Source of the DNA: UBA10107 sp964572885
GTDB taxonomy: Archaea > Nanobdellota > Nanobdellia > Woesearchaeales > UBA10107
Assembly: GCA_964572885.1 (NCBI GenBank)
Contig: CAZNFC010000039.1
Span: 1-7,049 of the forward strand
Reading direction: 5' to 3'
DNA: 7,049 bases
Of this stretch, positions 1-6,056 are shown one piece after another. The notes below the pieces were generated by a model, which was not told the origin of the DNA, did no database searches, and saw nothing but the letters and a program-made list of their open reading frames with translations. Position numbers and translations under genes: made by a program. Positions within the stretch are counted from its first letter, which is position 1. Each line of letters opens with the position of its first letter.

Positions 1-339
1 TTCATCTGTATGAATAAAAGATATCACTCCATCTACACTTACCAAACAACCCTTAGCACCGACATCAACATCGACTACCTCAATAATGTGAGCTCCTGTT
101 TTAGTATAACCTTTCATTGGAAAACCCTGTTGCATCCAGTTCTGAGAACCATTAAGATTTGCAATAGGGACCACTGCAGGAACTGTAGCTTTAACTGCAT
201 TTGAGATATTTTTATTTTGACCTGACAAATTTTGAGAAGAGTTAGAAAGAATTTTAATTTCTTTTATTTCCTGAGTGCTTGTAAAGCTTGGAGAGCATGC
301 TGCCACAAATAATAATGCTATCAAAAATAATGATCTCAT
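1..339 (-). CDS. Secreted or lipid-anchored protein of unknown function, 3' end missing
   Basis: The first 113 codons are open from the ATG at 339 down to base 1, with no stop, so the C-terminus lies outside the window. The N-terminus is a classic export signal: Met-Arg-Ser, a hydrophobic stretch over residues 4-14, then VAAC with Cys15. This fits the bacterial lipobox pattern; lipidation in DPANN archaea is not well established, so ordinary signal-peptide cleavage is also possible. A Ser/Asn-rich linker (about residues 20-50) is followed by a segment rich in predicted beta strands. Its last visible part (about 85-113, with GAHIIEVVDVDVGAKGC) resembles the start of a small all-beta extracytoplasmic domain. 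I cannot name the family. The start is firm: the upstream ATG at 350 hits a stop after three codons, and a TATA box lies 25.5 bases before the ATG at 339. The mRNA is probably leaderless. Confidence 0.75.
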   Translation of the reverse strand, partial: MRSLFLIALLFVAACSPSFTSTQEIKEIKILSNSSQNLSGQNKNISNAVKATVPAVVPIANLNGSQNWMQQGFPMKGYTKTGAHIIEVVDVDVGAKGCLVSVDGVISFIHTDE

Positions 340-360
340 TTTAAATCCATGATTGAATTG

Positions 361-368
361 ATATATAA
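361..368 (-). promoter_or_regulatory. TATA box of the secreted protein gene
   Basis: On the minus strand this reads TTATATAT. Its centre (364.5) is 25.5 bases upstream of the ATG at 339, the usual archaeal TATA-to-start-site distance, so transcription should begin at or next to the start codon. It lies in the 42-base gap behind metG, so this gene has its own promoter and need not depend on readthrough. Confidence 0.6.
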
Positions 369-381
369 GTATTTCTAAACT

Positions 382-2517
382 CTATCTTACTTCTGCGCCG
401 TCTGCTATATTGCACGATATATTTTCCTTATCTGTCCTTAATTCGAGCCCTTCGTAAATGACTTTTCCGTCTTTTGTCGTCATCTTCACTTTTTGGAATA
501 GCGATATGTCTATCTCTTTGTCCGGATTGCTTTCTATTCCCTCTACATATACTTTTGATCCAGGATGTGATTTTTTTGCTTCAAGAACGATGACTTTTCC
601 TTCTTTTCCTGCAGCTAAAAGCATGCCTCTGCTTTCTACATCCCTGATCTTTGCAGGCTTTAAATTAGCGATTATAATTACATTTTTACCTACTAATTCA
701 TTTGGCTTGTAATGCTGTGCAAGTCCTGAAACAATTGTTCTTTCCTCTTTTCCAAGATCTATTTTCTCTATATATAATTTATCTGCATTAGGATGCTTCT
801 CGACTGATTTTATCTTTCCGACGACCAAGTCTAATTTTGAGAACACATCTTCTTCCTTTATTTTCTTTCCTGAGAATCTCTCCCTTAATTTTGAAAGTTC
901 CTTGTCTTCAATCTTATGGAATAATATCTCTGCCTTATTTACTTTTTGTGATTTAATGCTTAATTTTCCGAGATCTTTGGATCCTGAACTTTTCACGTTT
1001 AACTGCTTGAATATCTTTTCGCATGTCTCAGGCATGAAAGGCGTTGCCAATATCGCTAAATCCTTGACTATGTTTGCGCATAATCTCATAGTCACATCTG
1101 CATCTTTCTTATCTTGTTTCCAAGGCTCTCTCTTCTGGAAGTATTCATTTCCAAGACTTGAAATGAGCATTATCTCCTTCAATGCTTCTCTTAATTTGCA
1201 TTCCTCGAGCAGATGCAGGACTGTCTTTTCATGAATCAAGACTTTGTCCCAGAGTCTTTGCGAATCTTCATCTAAATCAGCGTTTTCTATCTTTGAATCG
1301 AATGATTTATTCAGGTAAGCGATCAATCTATTTACTAAATTTCCGAAATTGCCAACCAATTCATTATGCAGACGTTCCTTGAATTTATCCCAGTTGAATT
1401 CAGCATCAGATGTTTCCGGCCTTGTTATCATCAGATAATATCTGTATGCATCTGCAGGGATCCCTGATTCCATCGCATCGGTCCCGAATACACCTATACC
1501 TCTTGATTTTGAGAATTTTCCTGTCTCGTAATTCAAATATTCTGTTGCATTTATTGTTTTAACAAAAGTAAATTTTTCTTTTGTCGCAAGCAACATTCCT
1601 GGAAATAAAATAGAATGAAAAGGAATGTTGTCCTTGCCCATGAACTGAAACAATTCAACATCCTTATTATTCCACCACTGCTTGTATTTATCTCCTAATT
1701 TATCATCAGTTATCGAGATATATCCTATTGGAGCGTCAAACCAGACATAGAATACCTTATCTTCAAATCCTTTGTACGGGACAGGAACTCCCCATTTCAA
1801 GTCTCTTGTTATTGCGCGTTTCTTTAATCCTTCCTTGAACCACGCCTCTGTGATATTAATTGAATTTGTGCTCCATTTTCCATCTTTAGACTGTTTTCTG
1901 AACCATTTTTCCAATTGAGGTTGAAGTTTGTCCAATTCAAGGAATAGATGTTTTGATTTTCTAAGTTCCGGACGTGTTCCGTGAACTGAACATGCCGGAG
2001 ATTTTAGTTCAGTAGGAGTCAGAAGTCTTCCGCAATTATCACACTGATCTCCTCTTGCATCTACATAATCACAGTAAGGACATTTTCCTACTACAAATCT
2101 ATCTGCCAGGAATTTATCACACTGCCTGCAATAGACCTGCTGTGTATCTTCTTCAGAGATGTATCCATTCTTATTTACTTTCTTGAATATGTCCTGTACT
2201 ATCTTTGTATGATTCTTTGTCGATGTCCTTCCGAAATGGTCGAAAGAGATATTGAACCATTTGTAAACATTCTTATGTATCTCAAAATATTTATCGCATA
2301 TCTTTTGAGGAGTTGTTTTTTCCTCTATCGCTTTTGCTTCTGTCGTTGTTCCGTATTCATCTGTTCCGCAGATGTATAGAACTTGATTTCCTGTAATTCT
2401 CATCGCTCTTGCGAATACATCTGCTGAAAGAACTGAACCCACAATGTTGCCTAAATGCGGGACATTGTTGACATAAGGGAGCGCAGATGTTATTAGGATT
2501 TTACGGGATTTTGGCAT
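382..2517 (-). CDS. metG: Methionyl-tRNA synthetase with C-terminal EMAP II-type tRNA-binding domain
   Basis: This class I aminoacyl-tRNA synthetase charges tRNA-Met with methionine in the cytoplasm. The Rossmann catalytic core carries HLGN (residues 21-24, HIGH motif) and KFSKS (334-338, KMSKS motif). The connective insert holds zinc knuckles C130/C133, C146/C149 and C159/C162, plus a fourth at C176 and H179 where archaeal relatives usually have a second Cys. The helical anticodon-binding domain spans roughly 375-510. After a lysine-rich linker, an OB-fold tRNA-binding domain (about 556-660, with HPNADKLY and NLKPAKIR) is followed by a further tail of about 50 residues (661-711) that matches the second half of human EMAP II. 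At 711 aa this is a full-length fused enzyme; many archaea carry the tRNA-binding domain as a separate protein or lack it. The ATG at 2517 is supported by a TATA box 26.5 bases upstream and by the family N-terminus. I see no damage. Confidence 0.97.
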   Translation of the reverse strand: MPKSRKILITSALPYVNNVPHLGNIVGSVLSADVFARAMRITGNQVLYICGTDEYGTTTEAKAIEEKTTPQKICDKYFEIHKNVYKWFNISFDHFGRTSTKNHTKIVQDIFKKVNKNGYISEEDTQQVYCRQCDKFLADRFVVGKCPYCDYVDARGDQCDNCGRLLTPTELKSPACSVHGTRPELRKSKHLFLELDKLQPQLEKWFRKQSKDGKWSTNSINITEAWFKEGLKKRAITRDLKWGVPVPYKGFEDKVFYVWFDAPIGYISITDDKLGDKYKQWWNNKDVELFQFMGKDNIPFHSILFPGMLLATKEKFTFVKTINATEYLNYETGKFSKSRGIGVFGTDAMESGIPADAYRYYLMITRPETSDAEFNWDKFKERLHNELVGNFGNLVNRLIAYLNKSFDSKIENADLDEDSQRLWDKVLIHEKTVLHLLEECKLREALKEIMLISSLGNEYFQKREPWKQDKKDADVTMRLCANIVKDLAILATPFMPETCEKIFKQLNVKSSGSKDLGKLSIKSQKVNKAEILFHKIEDKELSKLRERFSGKKIKEEDVFSKLDLVVGKIKSVEKHPNADKLYIEKIDLGKEERTIVSGLAQHYKPNELVGKNVIIIANLKPAKIRDVESRGMLLAAGKEGKVIVLEAKKSHPGSKVYVEGIESNPDKEIDISLFQKVKMTTKDGKVIYEGLELRTDKENISCNIADGAEVR

Positions 2518-2539
2518 GTATTAAAACATAAGAAAGAGC

Positions 2540-2547
2540 TTTATAAA
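2540..2547 (-). promoter_or_regulatory. TATA box of metG
   Basis: TTTATAAA is a perfect palindrome, flanked to give CTTTATAAAG. It is centred at 2543.5, 26.5 bases before the metG ATG at 2517, which predicts a leaderless transcript. It begins two bases beyond the stop codon of the zinc-ribbon gene, so metG has its own promoter although the two genes lie head to tail only 31 bases apart. Confidence 0.65.
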
Positions 2548-2548
2548 G

Positions 2549-2974
2549 TTATTCTTCATCCTCATCAGGTTCATCTTTAGAGCCTTTCTCTTTCATCCTT
2601 TTAGTGATTGCAATTTTCTTGTGGCATTTGCCGCATTCAAATACATAAGAAGGAACTCCCTCGAAACTCTTTCTCTTATACTGCGTTGTTGTTTCCTCTT
2701 CGTTTCCGCAGTGAGGGCAGGTATATTGGATATTCATCACTAAAGATTCTTCATGTGCAACTTTATCTTCAGAATAACCGCAATTGTCACAGACATATTC
2801 TTTTGCCCTTATCTTTGGTTTTCCTGTCTTTGGATCTTTGGGTTTGCCCATTATTCCTTTTTTGCATTTAGGACATTGTTTCTTGAAAACCCATGCAATT
2901 ATCCTTGAATCATCATCAGCACGCCTCGTAAAGTACAGGCATTCTTCTGTTGAGTTCGGGAATTTAAGCGACAT
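2549..2974 (-). CDS. Double zinc-ribbon protein, TFS-like spacing, function unknown
   Basis: A 141-residue soluble protein with two zinc ribbons, both of the form CX2C-X24-CX2C. The first uses C34, C37, C62 and C65; the second uses C86, C89, C114 and C117. A short leader (FPNSTEECLYFTRR) precedes them, and the C-terminus is acidic (DEPDEDEE). The X24 spacing of the second ribbon equals that of the C-terminal ribbon of TFIIS/TFS, but the tip has FEG where TFS has the catalytic Asp-Glu pair, so transcript-cleavage activity is doubtful. The first ribbon has a basic Gly/Pro/Lys hairpin that could contact nucleic acid. It resembles a conserved uncharacterised family I have seen in DPANN-type genomes (from memory). 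I chose the ATG at 2974 because a TATA element sits 25.5 bases upstream; an ATG at 2983 would add three residues (MND) but is only 16.5 bases from that element. metG lies 31 bases downstream, also on the minus strand. Confidence 0.85.
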   Translation of the reverse strand: MSLKFPNSTEECLYFTRRADDDSRIIAWVFKKQCPKCKKGIMGKPKDPKTGKPKIRAKEYVCDNCGYSEDKVAHEESLVMNIQYTCPHCGNEEETTTQYKRKSFEGVPSYVFECGKCHKKIAITKRMKEKGSKDEPDEDEE

Positions 2975-2996
2975 ATCGTTCATTAGTATCGTTCAT
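2974..2996. repeat. 10-bp direct repeat at the zinc-ribbon gene start
   Basis: TATCGTTCAT occurs at 2974-2983 and again at 2987-2996, a period of 13 bases. The repeat lies between the shared TATA element and the zinc-ribbon start codon, and it produces two extra ATGs on the minus strand (2983 in frame, 2996 out of frame). It could be an operator with half-sites on roughly successive helical turns, or the scar of a slippage duplication. Confidence 0.55.
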
Positions 2997-3004
2997 TTTA
3001 AAAA
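2996..3004. promoter_or_regulatory. Shared palindromic TATA element for two divergent genes
   Basis: TTTTAAAAA contains the perfect palindrome TTTTAAAA at 2996-3003. Its centre (2999.5) is 25.5 bases from the zinc-ribbon ATG at 2974 on the minus strand and 27.5 bases from the methyltransferase ATG at 3027 on the plus strand. A single TBP site could therefore drive both genes, each from a leaderless transcript. No other TATA-like element lies at the right distance for either gene. Confidence 0.55.
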
Positions 3005-3026
3005 CATTATTGTTTTACAACATACA

Positions 3027-3527
3027 ATGGCAGATGACTACTATAATGAAATAGCTTCGGGTTACGACGAGCTTCATGAGAAAGAGCAGCTGAAGAAATT
3101 AGGAATAGTAAAGAAAGAACTGAAGATAACAAAGAAGATTAAATTATTAGATGTCGGATGCGGAACAGGAATAAGCTCCGATTTTGATTGTCATGTTACT
3201 GGAGTTGATCCGAGCTCTGGATTACTGAAGATTGCAAGAAAGAATTTTCCTAAAATTAAATTCATAAAAGCAAGCGCTGAGAAACTGCCATTTAAAGATA
3301 AAACATTTGACATTGTTGTTTCTTTGACCGCGATACAGAATTTTTCGAATTTAGAAAAAGGACTAAAAGAGATTAAAAGAGTCGGAAGGAAACAATTTGC
3401 ATTGAGTTATCTGAAGAAATCAAAGAAAGCAAAAGAAATTGAGAAGATTATTAGAAAAGAGTTTAAGGATTATAAAATCAAAAGAATAGAGGAAGAAAAG
3501 GACATAATATTCATAATCAAAGAATAA
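3027..3527 (+). CDS. Class I SAM-dependent methyltransferase, short form
   Basis: A 166-residue protein with the methyltransferase-11 type fold. The N-terminal helix has YYNEIASGYDELHE, typical of small-molecule methyltransferases of the UbiE/BioC kind. Motif I is LLDVGCGTG at 40-48, the acidic residue ending strand 2 is D61 (VTGVDPS), the post-II region is AEKLPF at 84-89, and FDIVVS (94-99) is followed by QNF. The C-terminal part is shortened and lysine-rich, and common relatives are 200-260 aa, so substrate-binding elements are reduced; the substrate cannot be told. The reading frame is open back to 2784, but that extension is antisense to the zinc-ribbon gene and has no promoter. The ATG at 3027 fits the family N-terminus and the TATA element 27.5 bases upstream. 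It is transcribed divergently from the zinc-ribbon gene. Confidence 0.9.
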   Translation: MADDYYNEIASGYDELHEKEQLKKLGIVKKELKITKKIKLLDVGCGTGISSDFDCHVTGVDPSSGLLKIARKNFPKIKFIKASAEKLPFKDKTFDIVVSLTAIQNFSNLEKGLKEIKRVGRKQFALSYLKKSKKAKEIEKIIRKEFKDYKIKRIEEEKDIIFIIKE

Positions 3528-3529
3528 CC

Positions 3530-3537
3530 TTTATAAA
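3530..3537 (+). promoter_or_regulatory. TATA box of the membrane-protein operon
   Basis: TTTATAAA, the same octamer as at metG, is centred 26.5 bases before the ATG at 3560. It starts two bases after the methyltransferase stop codon, so the operon has its own promoter and a probably leaderless first gene. Confidence 0.65.
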
Positions 3538-3559
3538 CCTTAAACGATAATAAATAAAT

Positions 3560-4327
3560 ATGAAGAGAGTGATGAACTTTTACAGGACATTCTTCCAGAC
3601 TTTGAGTTTAAAGAGTTATGAAGGGTTTGCTGACAGCACGAATAAAAACACGTTCTCTTATTATGCTTCATTGGTATTCAACGGATTTGTATTGATGTTG
3701 ATTGTCATGCTTCCTGCGCTTGTTCAGCTCCCAAGCAATGTAGAATCTCAATTCAATCATATAGAAAGATTCAATTTTGACATTGATTTCAAGACAAGCT
3801 CGCCGATATTGATCCCGAAAGACAATCCTGTCGTGATGATAAGTTATGGAAACGAGACCCCTGATCAGCCTGCAAAAGTGATACTTAACAATAATGTATT
3901 ATATTTCGGATTCCTTTTCAATAAATATTCAAAAGATTTCAGCATCTACAAAGATGCGAAACAGAACAAGTCAGCAGTCTCTAACATAATTGCAGTCATT
4001 CTTTTGCTTATGCTTCCTACTTTACTGTTGATTTTCTTCTTTTACTTAGCAATAAAATACTTTGTAATCGCATTGATAGCGGCAGGATTGACGTATCTGC
4101 TTGCTCCTGCATTCAGATATAAAATAGGATTCAAGCAGTTATTCAATACCGCGATGTATGGAATCTCACTGACTGTATTCCTTGACTTGATATTCTTCGC
4201 ATTGGGATTCAGCTTCTATTATATTCAATATCTTCCTTTGGCGATAAACATGATCTCCGGATTGATAGTAAACGGAGATAAAGTTGATAAAAAGATGAAG
4301 GGCAGGTTCCTTGACATAAAAGGATGA
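3560..4327 (+). CDS. Multi-pass membrane protein, DUF1189-like
   Basis: A 255-residue integral membrane protein. A short amphipathic N-terminus (FYRTFFQTLSLKSYEGF) precedes a first membrane segment at about 33-55. A polar loop of some 80 residues (56-139), probably extracytoplasmic, carries sequons at N98 (NET) and N136 (NKS). Hydrophobic segments follow at about 140-182 (two passes, broken near K166) and 197-235 (one or two passes), and the C-terminus is basic. The order Phe/Tyr-rich start, one helix, beta-rich loop, then clustered helices resembles the DUF1189 family of unknown function, which is known mainly from bacteria; this is a remembered resemblance, not a search result. The TATA box 26.5 bases upstream supports the ATG at 3560 over the internal ATG at 3572. 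The last four bases (ATGA) overlap the start of the next gene, so the two are probably co-translated and may work together. Confidence 0.8.
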   Translation: MKRVMNFYRTFFQTLSLKSYEGFADSTNKNTFSYYASLVFNGFVLMLIVMLPALVQLPSNVESQFNHIERFNFDIDFKTSSPILIPKDNPVVMISYGNETPDQPAKVILNNNVLYFGFLFNKYSKDFSIYKDAKQNKSAVSNIIAVILLLMLPTLLLIFFFYLAIKYFVIALIAAGLTYLLAPAFRYKIGFKQLFNTAMYGISLTVFLDLIFFALGFSFYYIQYLPLAINMISGLIVNGDKVDKKMKGRFLDIKG

Positions 4328-4719
4328 ACGGCTTACTGACGTCAAGGGCAGAAATAGAGTTATTCGGGAAGAAGTACGAAAAGGAAGATATCGTCCCTGT
4401 GGATTTTGAGCAAGATGAATTCGTTTCTTTCAAGCTGAATAAAAACTCTTCTATCTATAAAATGATAAATAAGTCAAAAGTCTTTGCAATAAGCATTCCG
4501 ATATTTGATTTTACAAAACAGGCAGACATATGCGATATGCATGAAGGGATGTTTGAAGAAAAGTTTAAGTTATCCGGATTGTATAAGATAGAATGCAGGA
4601 CAATAGACTGTCCTTCTGTTGATAGATCAGATGTCTTTGAGTGTACTCTTTTGGAAGAAGAGAGTGCAAAAGATGATGTAATAATATATGGCAAAGTGCT
4701 GATATCAAGGAAATACTGA
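4324..4719 (+). CDS. Small flavin-reductase-like split-barrel protein, possibly without FMN
   Basis: A 131-residue soluble protein. The pattern FVSFKLNKNSSIYKMINKSK then VFAISIP (about 33-59), EEKFKLSGL (78-86), a CPSVDRSDVFEC segment (95-106) and DDVIIYGKVLIS (116-127) follows the order of the flavin reductase-like FMN-binding domain: substrate-side strands, the KF-sGL helix, the P-x-I/V-x-x-S/A...leC strand pair, and the closing strand ending in GxV. Usual members are 160-200 aa. Here the first strands, which carry the N-x-T/S motif that contacts FMN phosphate, look shortened or absent, so flavin binding is uncertain. The start overlaps the preceding stop (ATGA) with no spaced Shine-Dalgarno sequence, implying termination-reinitiation. 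It is probably the second gene of an operon with the membrane protein. I hold the fold as likely and the activity as unknown. Confidence 0.75.
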   Translation: MNGLLTSRAEIELFGKKYEKEDIVPVDFEQDEFVSFKLNKNSSIYKMINKSKVFAISIPIFDFTKQADICDMHEGMFEEKFKLSGLYKIECRTIDCPSVDRSDVFECTLLEEESAKDDVIIYGKVLISRKY

Positions 4720-4724
4720 AATAA

Positions 4725-4736
4725 AAAGGTTTAAAT
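4725..4736 (+). promoter_or_regulatory. BRE/TATA promoter of the coiled-coil gene
   Basis: AAAGGTTTAAAT combines a purine-rich TFB-recognition-like stretch with TTTAAA (4730-4735). Counting about 26 bases from the TATA centre places the start site near 4758, giving a leader of only about 10 bases before the ATG at 4769. The identical 12 bases recur at 6114-6125 before the S-layer-like gene. Confidence 0.55.
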
Positions 4737-4760
4737 CCAAGTTATGCTACTGAAATTACA

Positions 4761-4764
4761 GAGG
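4761..4764 (+). promoter_or_regulatory. Shine-Dalgarno-like GAGG in a very short leader
   Basis: GAGG followed by AAAG lies directly before the ATG at 4769, a gap of four bases. It would fill most of the predicted leader of about 10 bases. Most neighbouring genes have no leader and no such site. Confidence 0.4.
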
Positions 4765-4768
4765 AAAG

Positions 4769-5284
4769 ATGGACATAGACACTCTTAGAAAGATTCAGGA
4801 GACTGAGAAAACACTCCGCATACATAATATAAGCGTATCTCCTAATGAGGCGGTACGTTCTGTAAATGGAGATCTTTATGTCGGCGGCACAAGGGTTCCG
4901 AGCTTCGAGGAAGTAAATACTCTTCCTGGAGAGAAATTACTTAAAGCAAAGGAAGAAGCTTATCAGAAATCATTATCAAAACAATCAACAAACAAAGAGG
5001 TAGATGAAATGGACGAAAGATTTCTAAAGGAAATAAAAGGATCAGTTGATGAACATGGAGAACTAATAAACCAGCAGGCGCAGCTGATATATCAGCTCCA
5101 GGGCGCAGTAAATGAATTGATAAAAGAGATCAAAAAGATACAAAGTTCCGTTCCTACAAAGAATCCCGCAGAAAGGCAGGTCGTATTGAAGCCTGAGGAT
5201 AAGACAGAGCATCCAAGAAGCGGCGGATATACTTCCGCTGATGTATCTATAGACAAGTTCTTCAACTTCTCTGGCTCAAGGTAG
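4769..5284 (+). CDS. Coiled-coil protein of unknown function with a PCNA-binding-like C-terminal tail
   Basis: A 171-residue soluble protein that I do not recognise. Three regions can be seen. The N-terminal part (1-65) has a small globular look, with DLYVGGTRVPSFEEV. A heptad-patterned helix runs over about 85-125 with hydrophobic residues at 100, 107, 110, 114, 117, 121 and 124, which suggests a dimeric coiled coil. A disordered Pro/Lys/Glu linker (127-152) ends in a distinct tail, DVSIDKFFNF (158-167). The tail fits the PIP-box pattern (position 1, then Ile at 4 and Phe-Phe at 7 and 8) with Asp in place of Gln, so an adaptor role around DNA replication or repair is possible but unproven. 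The start is the only ATG before residue 81 and has GAGG just upstream. The 3' end overlaps the opposite-strand gene by 23 bases. Confidence 0.8.
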   Translation: MDIDTLRKIQETEKTLRIHNISVSPNEAVRSVNGDLYVGGTRVPSFEEVNTLPGEKLLKAKEEAYQKSLSKQSTNKEVDEMDERFLKEIKGSVDEHGELINQQAQLIYQLQGAVNELIKEIKKIQSSVPTKNPAERQVVLKPEDKTEHPRSGGYTSADVSIDKFFNFSGSR

Positions 5285-6035
5285 ACTTTAATCTTTTATT
5301 GAATTTATTTGCTCTTCTTGGATTATCTATAGCTATTGCATGGATTATTTTTGCAGATAGATCCAGAACTCTGTCGTAATCGGTATGAGGCAGATCGACT
5401 GACCTCAATATATCATGAACATATCTTGCATAGAATCCAGTAGGGTCGTTTTCCATGAACTTCAATAGATTGGATTTTGCCTGCGCCTTCTCTGCTCTGT
5501 AACCATAATACAAGTGAGTTCCCTGTCTCAGGATATATCTTCTCAGCTTTTTCGCCTTTTCATGATCATTTCCGTCTATCTCGAAGTTTTCCTCGAACAG
5601 ATCTGTCATCAGACTTTCTTTTAGCATAGTCACGCAATCGAGCACAGCAGGAAGCACTGCTCTATCTATCGAATCAATATCATCAGCAGGTCTTATCATC
5701 AATTCAAGTTTTTGGTCTTCAAGAGAACGTCTTGCAATCTTTTGGGAGATAGTCATATCTGCAGTAATTGTAGATATGCCAAAATTGTGTGCGACTTCAG
5801 CGACACGATACCAGCTTACAGGTTCTCTGCTTCTTTCAGCGATAGATTTTAGCATAGTTCCCATCACTCTGTTCTTCAAAGCATATAGGCTTGAATCAGA
5901 TATATCCTCAGGCTCAGATGAGAATATAGTGACGATTCTGGCTCTATTAGTTTCAGGATGATATCCGAATACTGCTCTGTTATGAGGCAAGAATGGAAGA
6001 AAATTCCCTAAGGTATCTTGGTCTCTCCTGTTCAT
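5262..6035 (-). CDS. Mostly helical soluble protein of unknown function
   Basis: A 257-residue protein that I do not recognise. There is no signal peptide and no membrane segment. Residues 20-40 look like a beta hairpin (RAVFGYHPETNRARIVTIF); the rest is predicted mainly helical. The stretch WYRVAEVAHNFGISTITADM (75-94) has the feel of a helix-turn-helix, with a helix, a Gly-containing turn and a second helix, but I cannot confirm it. The C-terminus is basic (RRANKFNKRLKSTLSQRS). Both a DNA-binding and a structural role remain open. The ATG at 6035 is supported by TTTATTAA centred 25.5 bases upstream, which predicts a leaderless mRNA. It is divergent from the S-layer-like gene, with an inverted repeat between them, so control of that gene or of itself is conceivable. 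Its last 23 bases, including the stop codon, overlap the end of the coiled-coil gene. Confidence 0.8.
   Translation of the reverse strand: MNRRDQDTLGNFLPFLPHNRAVFGYHPETNRARIVTIFSSEPEDISDSSLYALKNRVMGTMLKSIAERSREPVSWYRVAEVAHNFGISTITADMTISQKIARRSLEDQKLELMIRPADDIDSIDRAVLPAVLDCVTMLKESLMTDLFEENFEIDGNDHEKAKKLRRYILRQGTHLYYGYRAEKAQAKSNLLKFMENDPTGFYARYVHDILRSVDLPHTDYDRVLDLSAKIIHAIAIDNPRRANKFNKRLKSTLSQRS
5286..5311 (+). terminator. Possible T-rich terminator of the coiled-coil gene
   Basis: Just past the stop at 5282-5284 the plus strand is rich in T in short runs (CTTTAATCTTTTATTG and onward), without a hairpin, as archaeal terminators often are. It also encodes the C-terminus of the opposite gene, so the bias may have another cause. 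No comparable T-run follows metG or the 4324-4719 gene. Confidence 0.25.
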
Positions 6036-6056
6036 GAATAATCGCCATATAACTTA

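Noticed and set aside
10..204. Plus-strand reading frame of 64 codons
   Set aside because: It is antisense to the secreted protein gene, which has a signal peptide and a well-placed TATA box; the plus-strand product is low-complexity with no motif.
458..1382. Plus-strand frames opposite metG
   Set aside because: They lie wholly within a well-supported MetRS gene, have shadow-like composition and lack promoter or RBS support.
2518..2548. zinc-ribbon gene and metG as a strict operon
   Set aside because: They are close and on the same strand, but metG has its own TTTATAAA at the leaderless distance; readthrough is possible but not required.
2784..3026. N-terminal extension of the methyltransferase
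   Set aside because: The frame is open, but it is antisense to the zinc-ribbon gene, does not resemble the family, and the shared TATA supports the ATG at 3027.
4209..4694. Minus-strand frames opposite the membrane and split-barrel genes
   Set aside because: They are antisense shadows with no domain and no upstream TATA or SD, over two genes joined by an ATGA overlap.
5776..5961. Plus-strand frame opposite the 257-residue gene
   Set aside because: Short, without motif or promoter, and covered by a longer gene with a TATA box at the expected distance.
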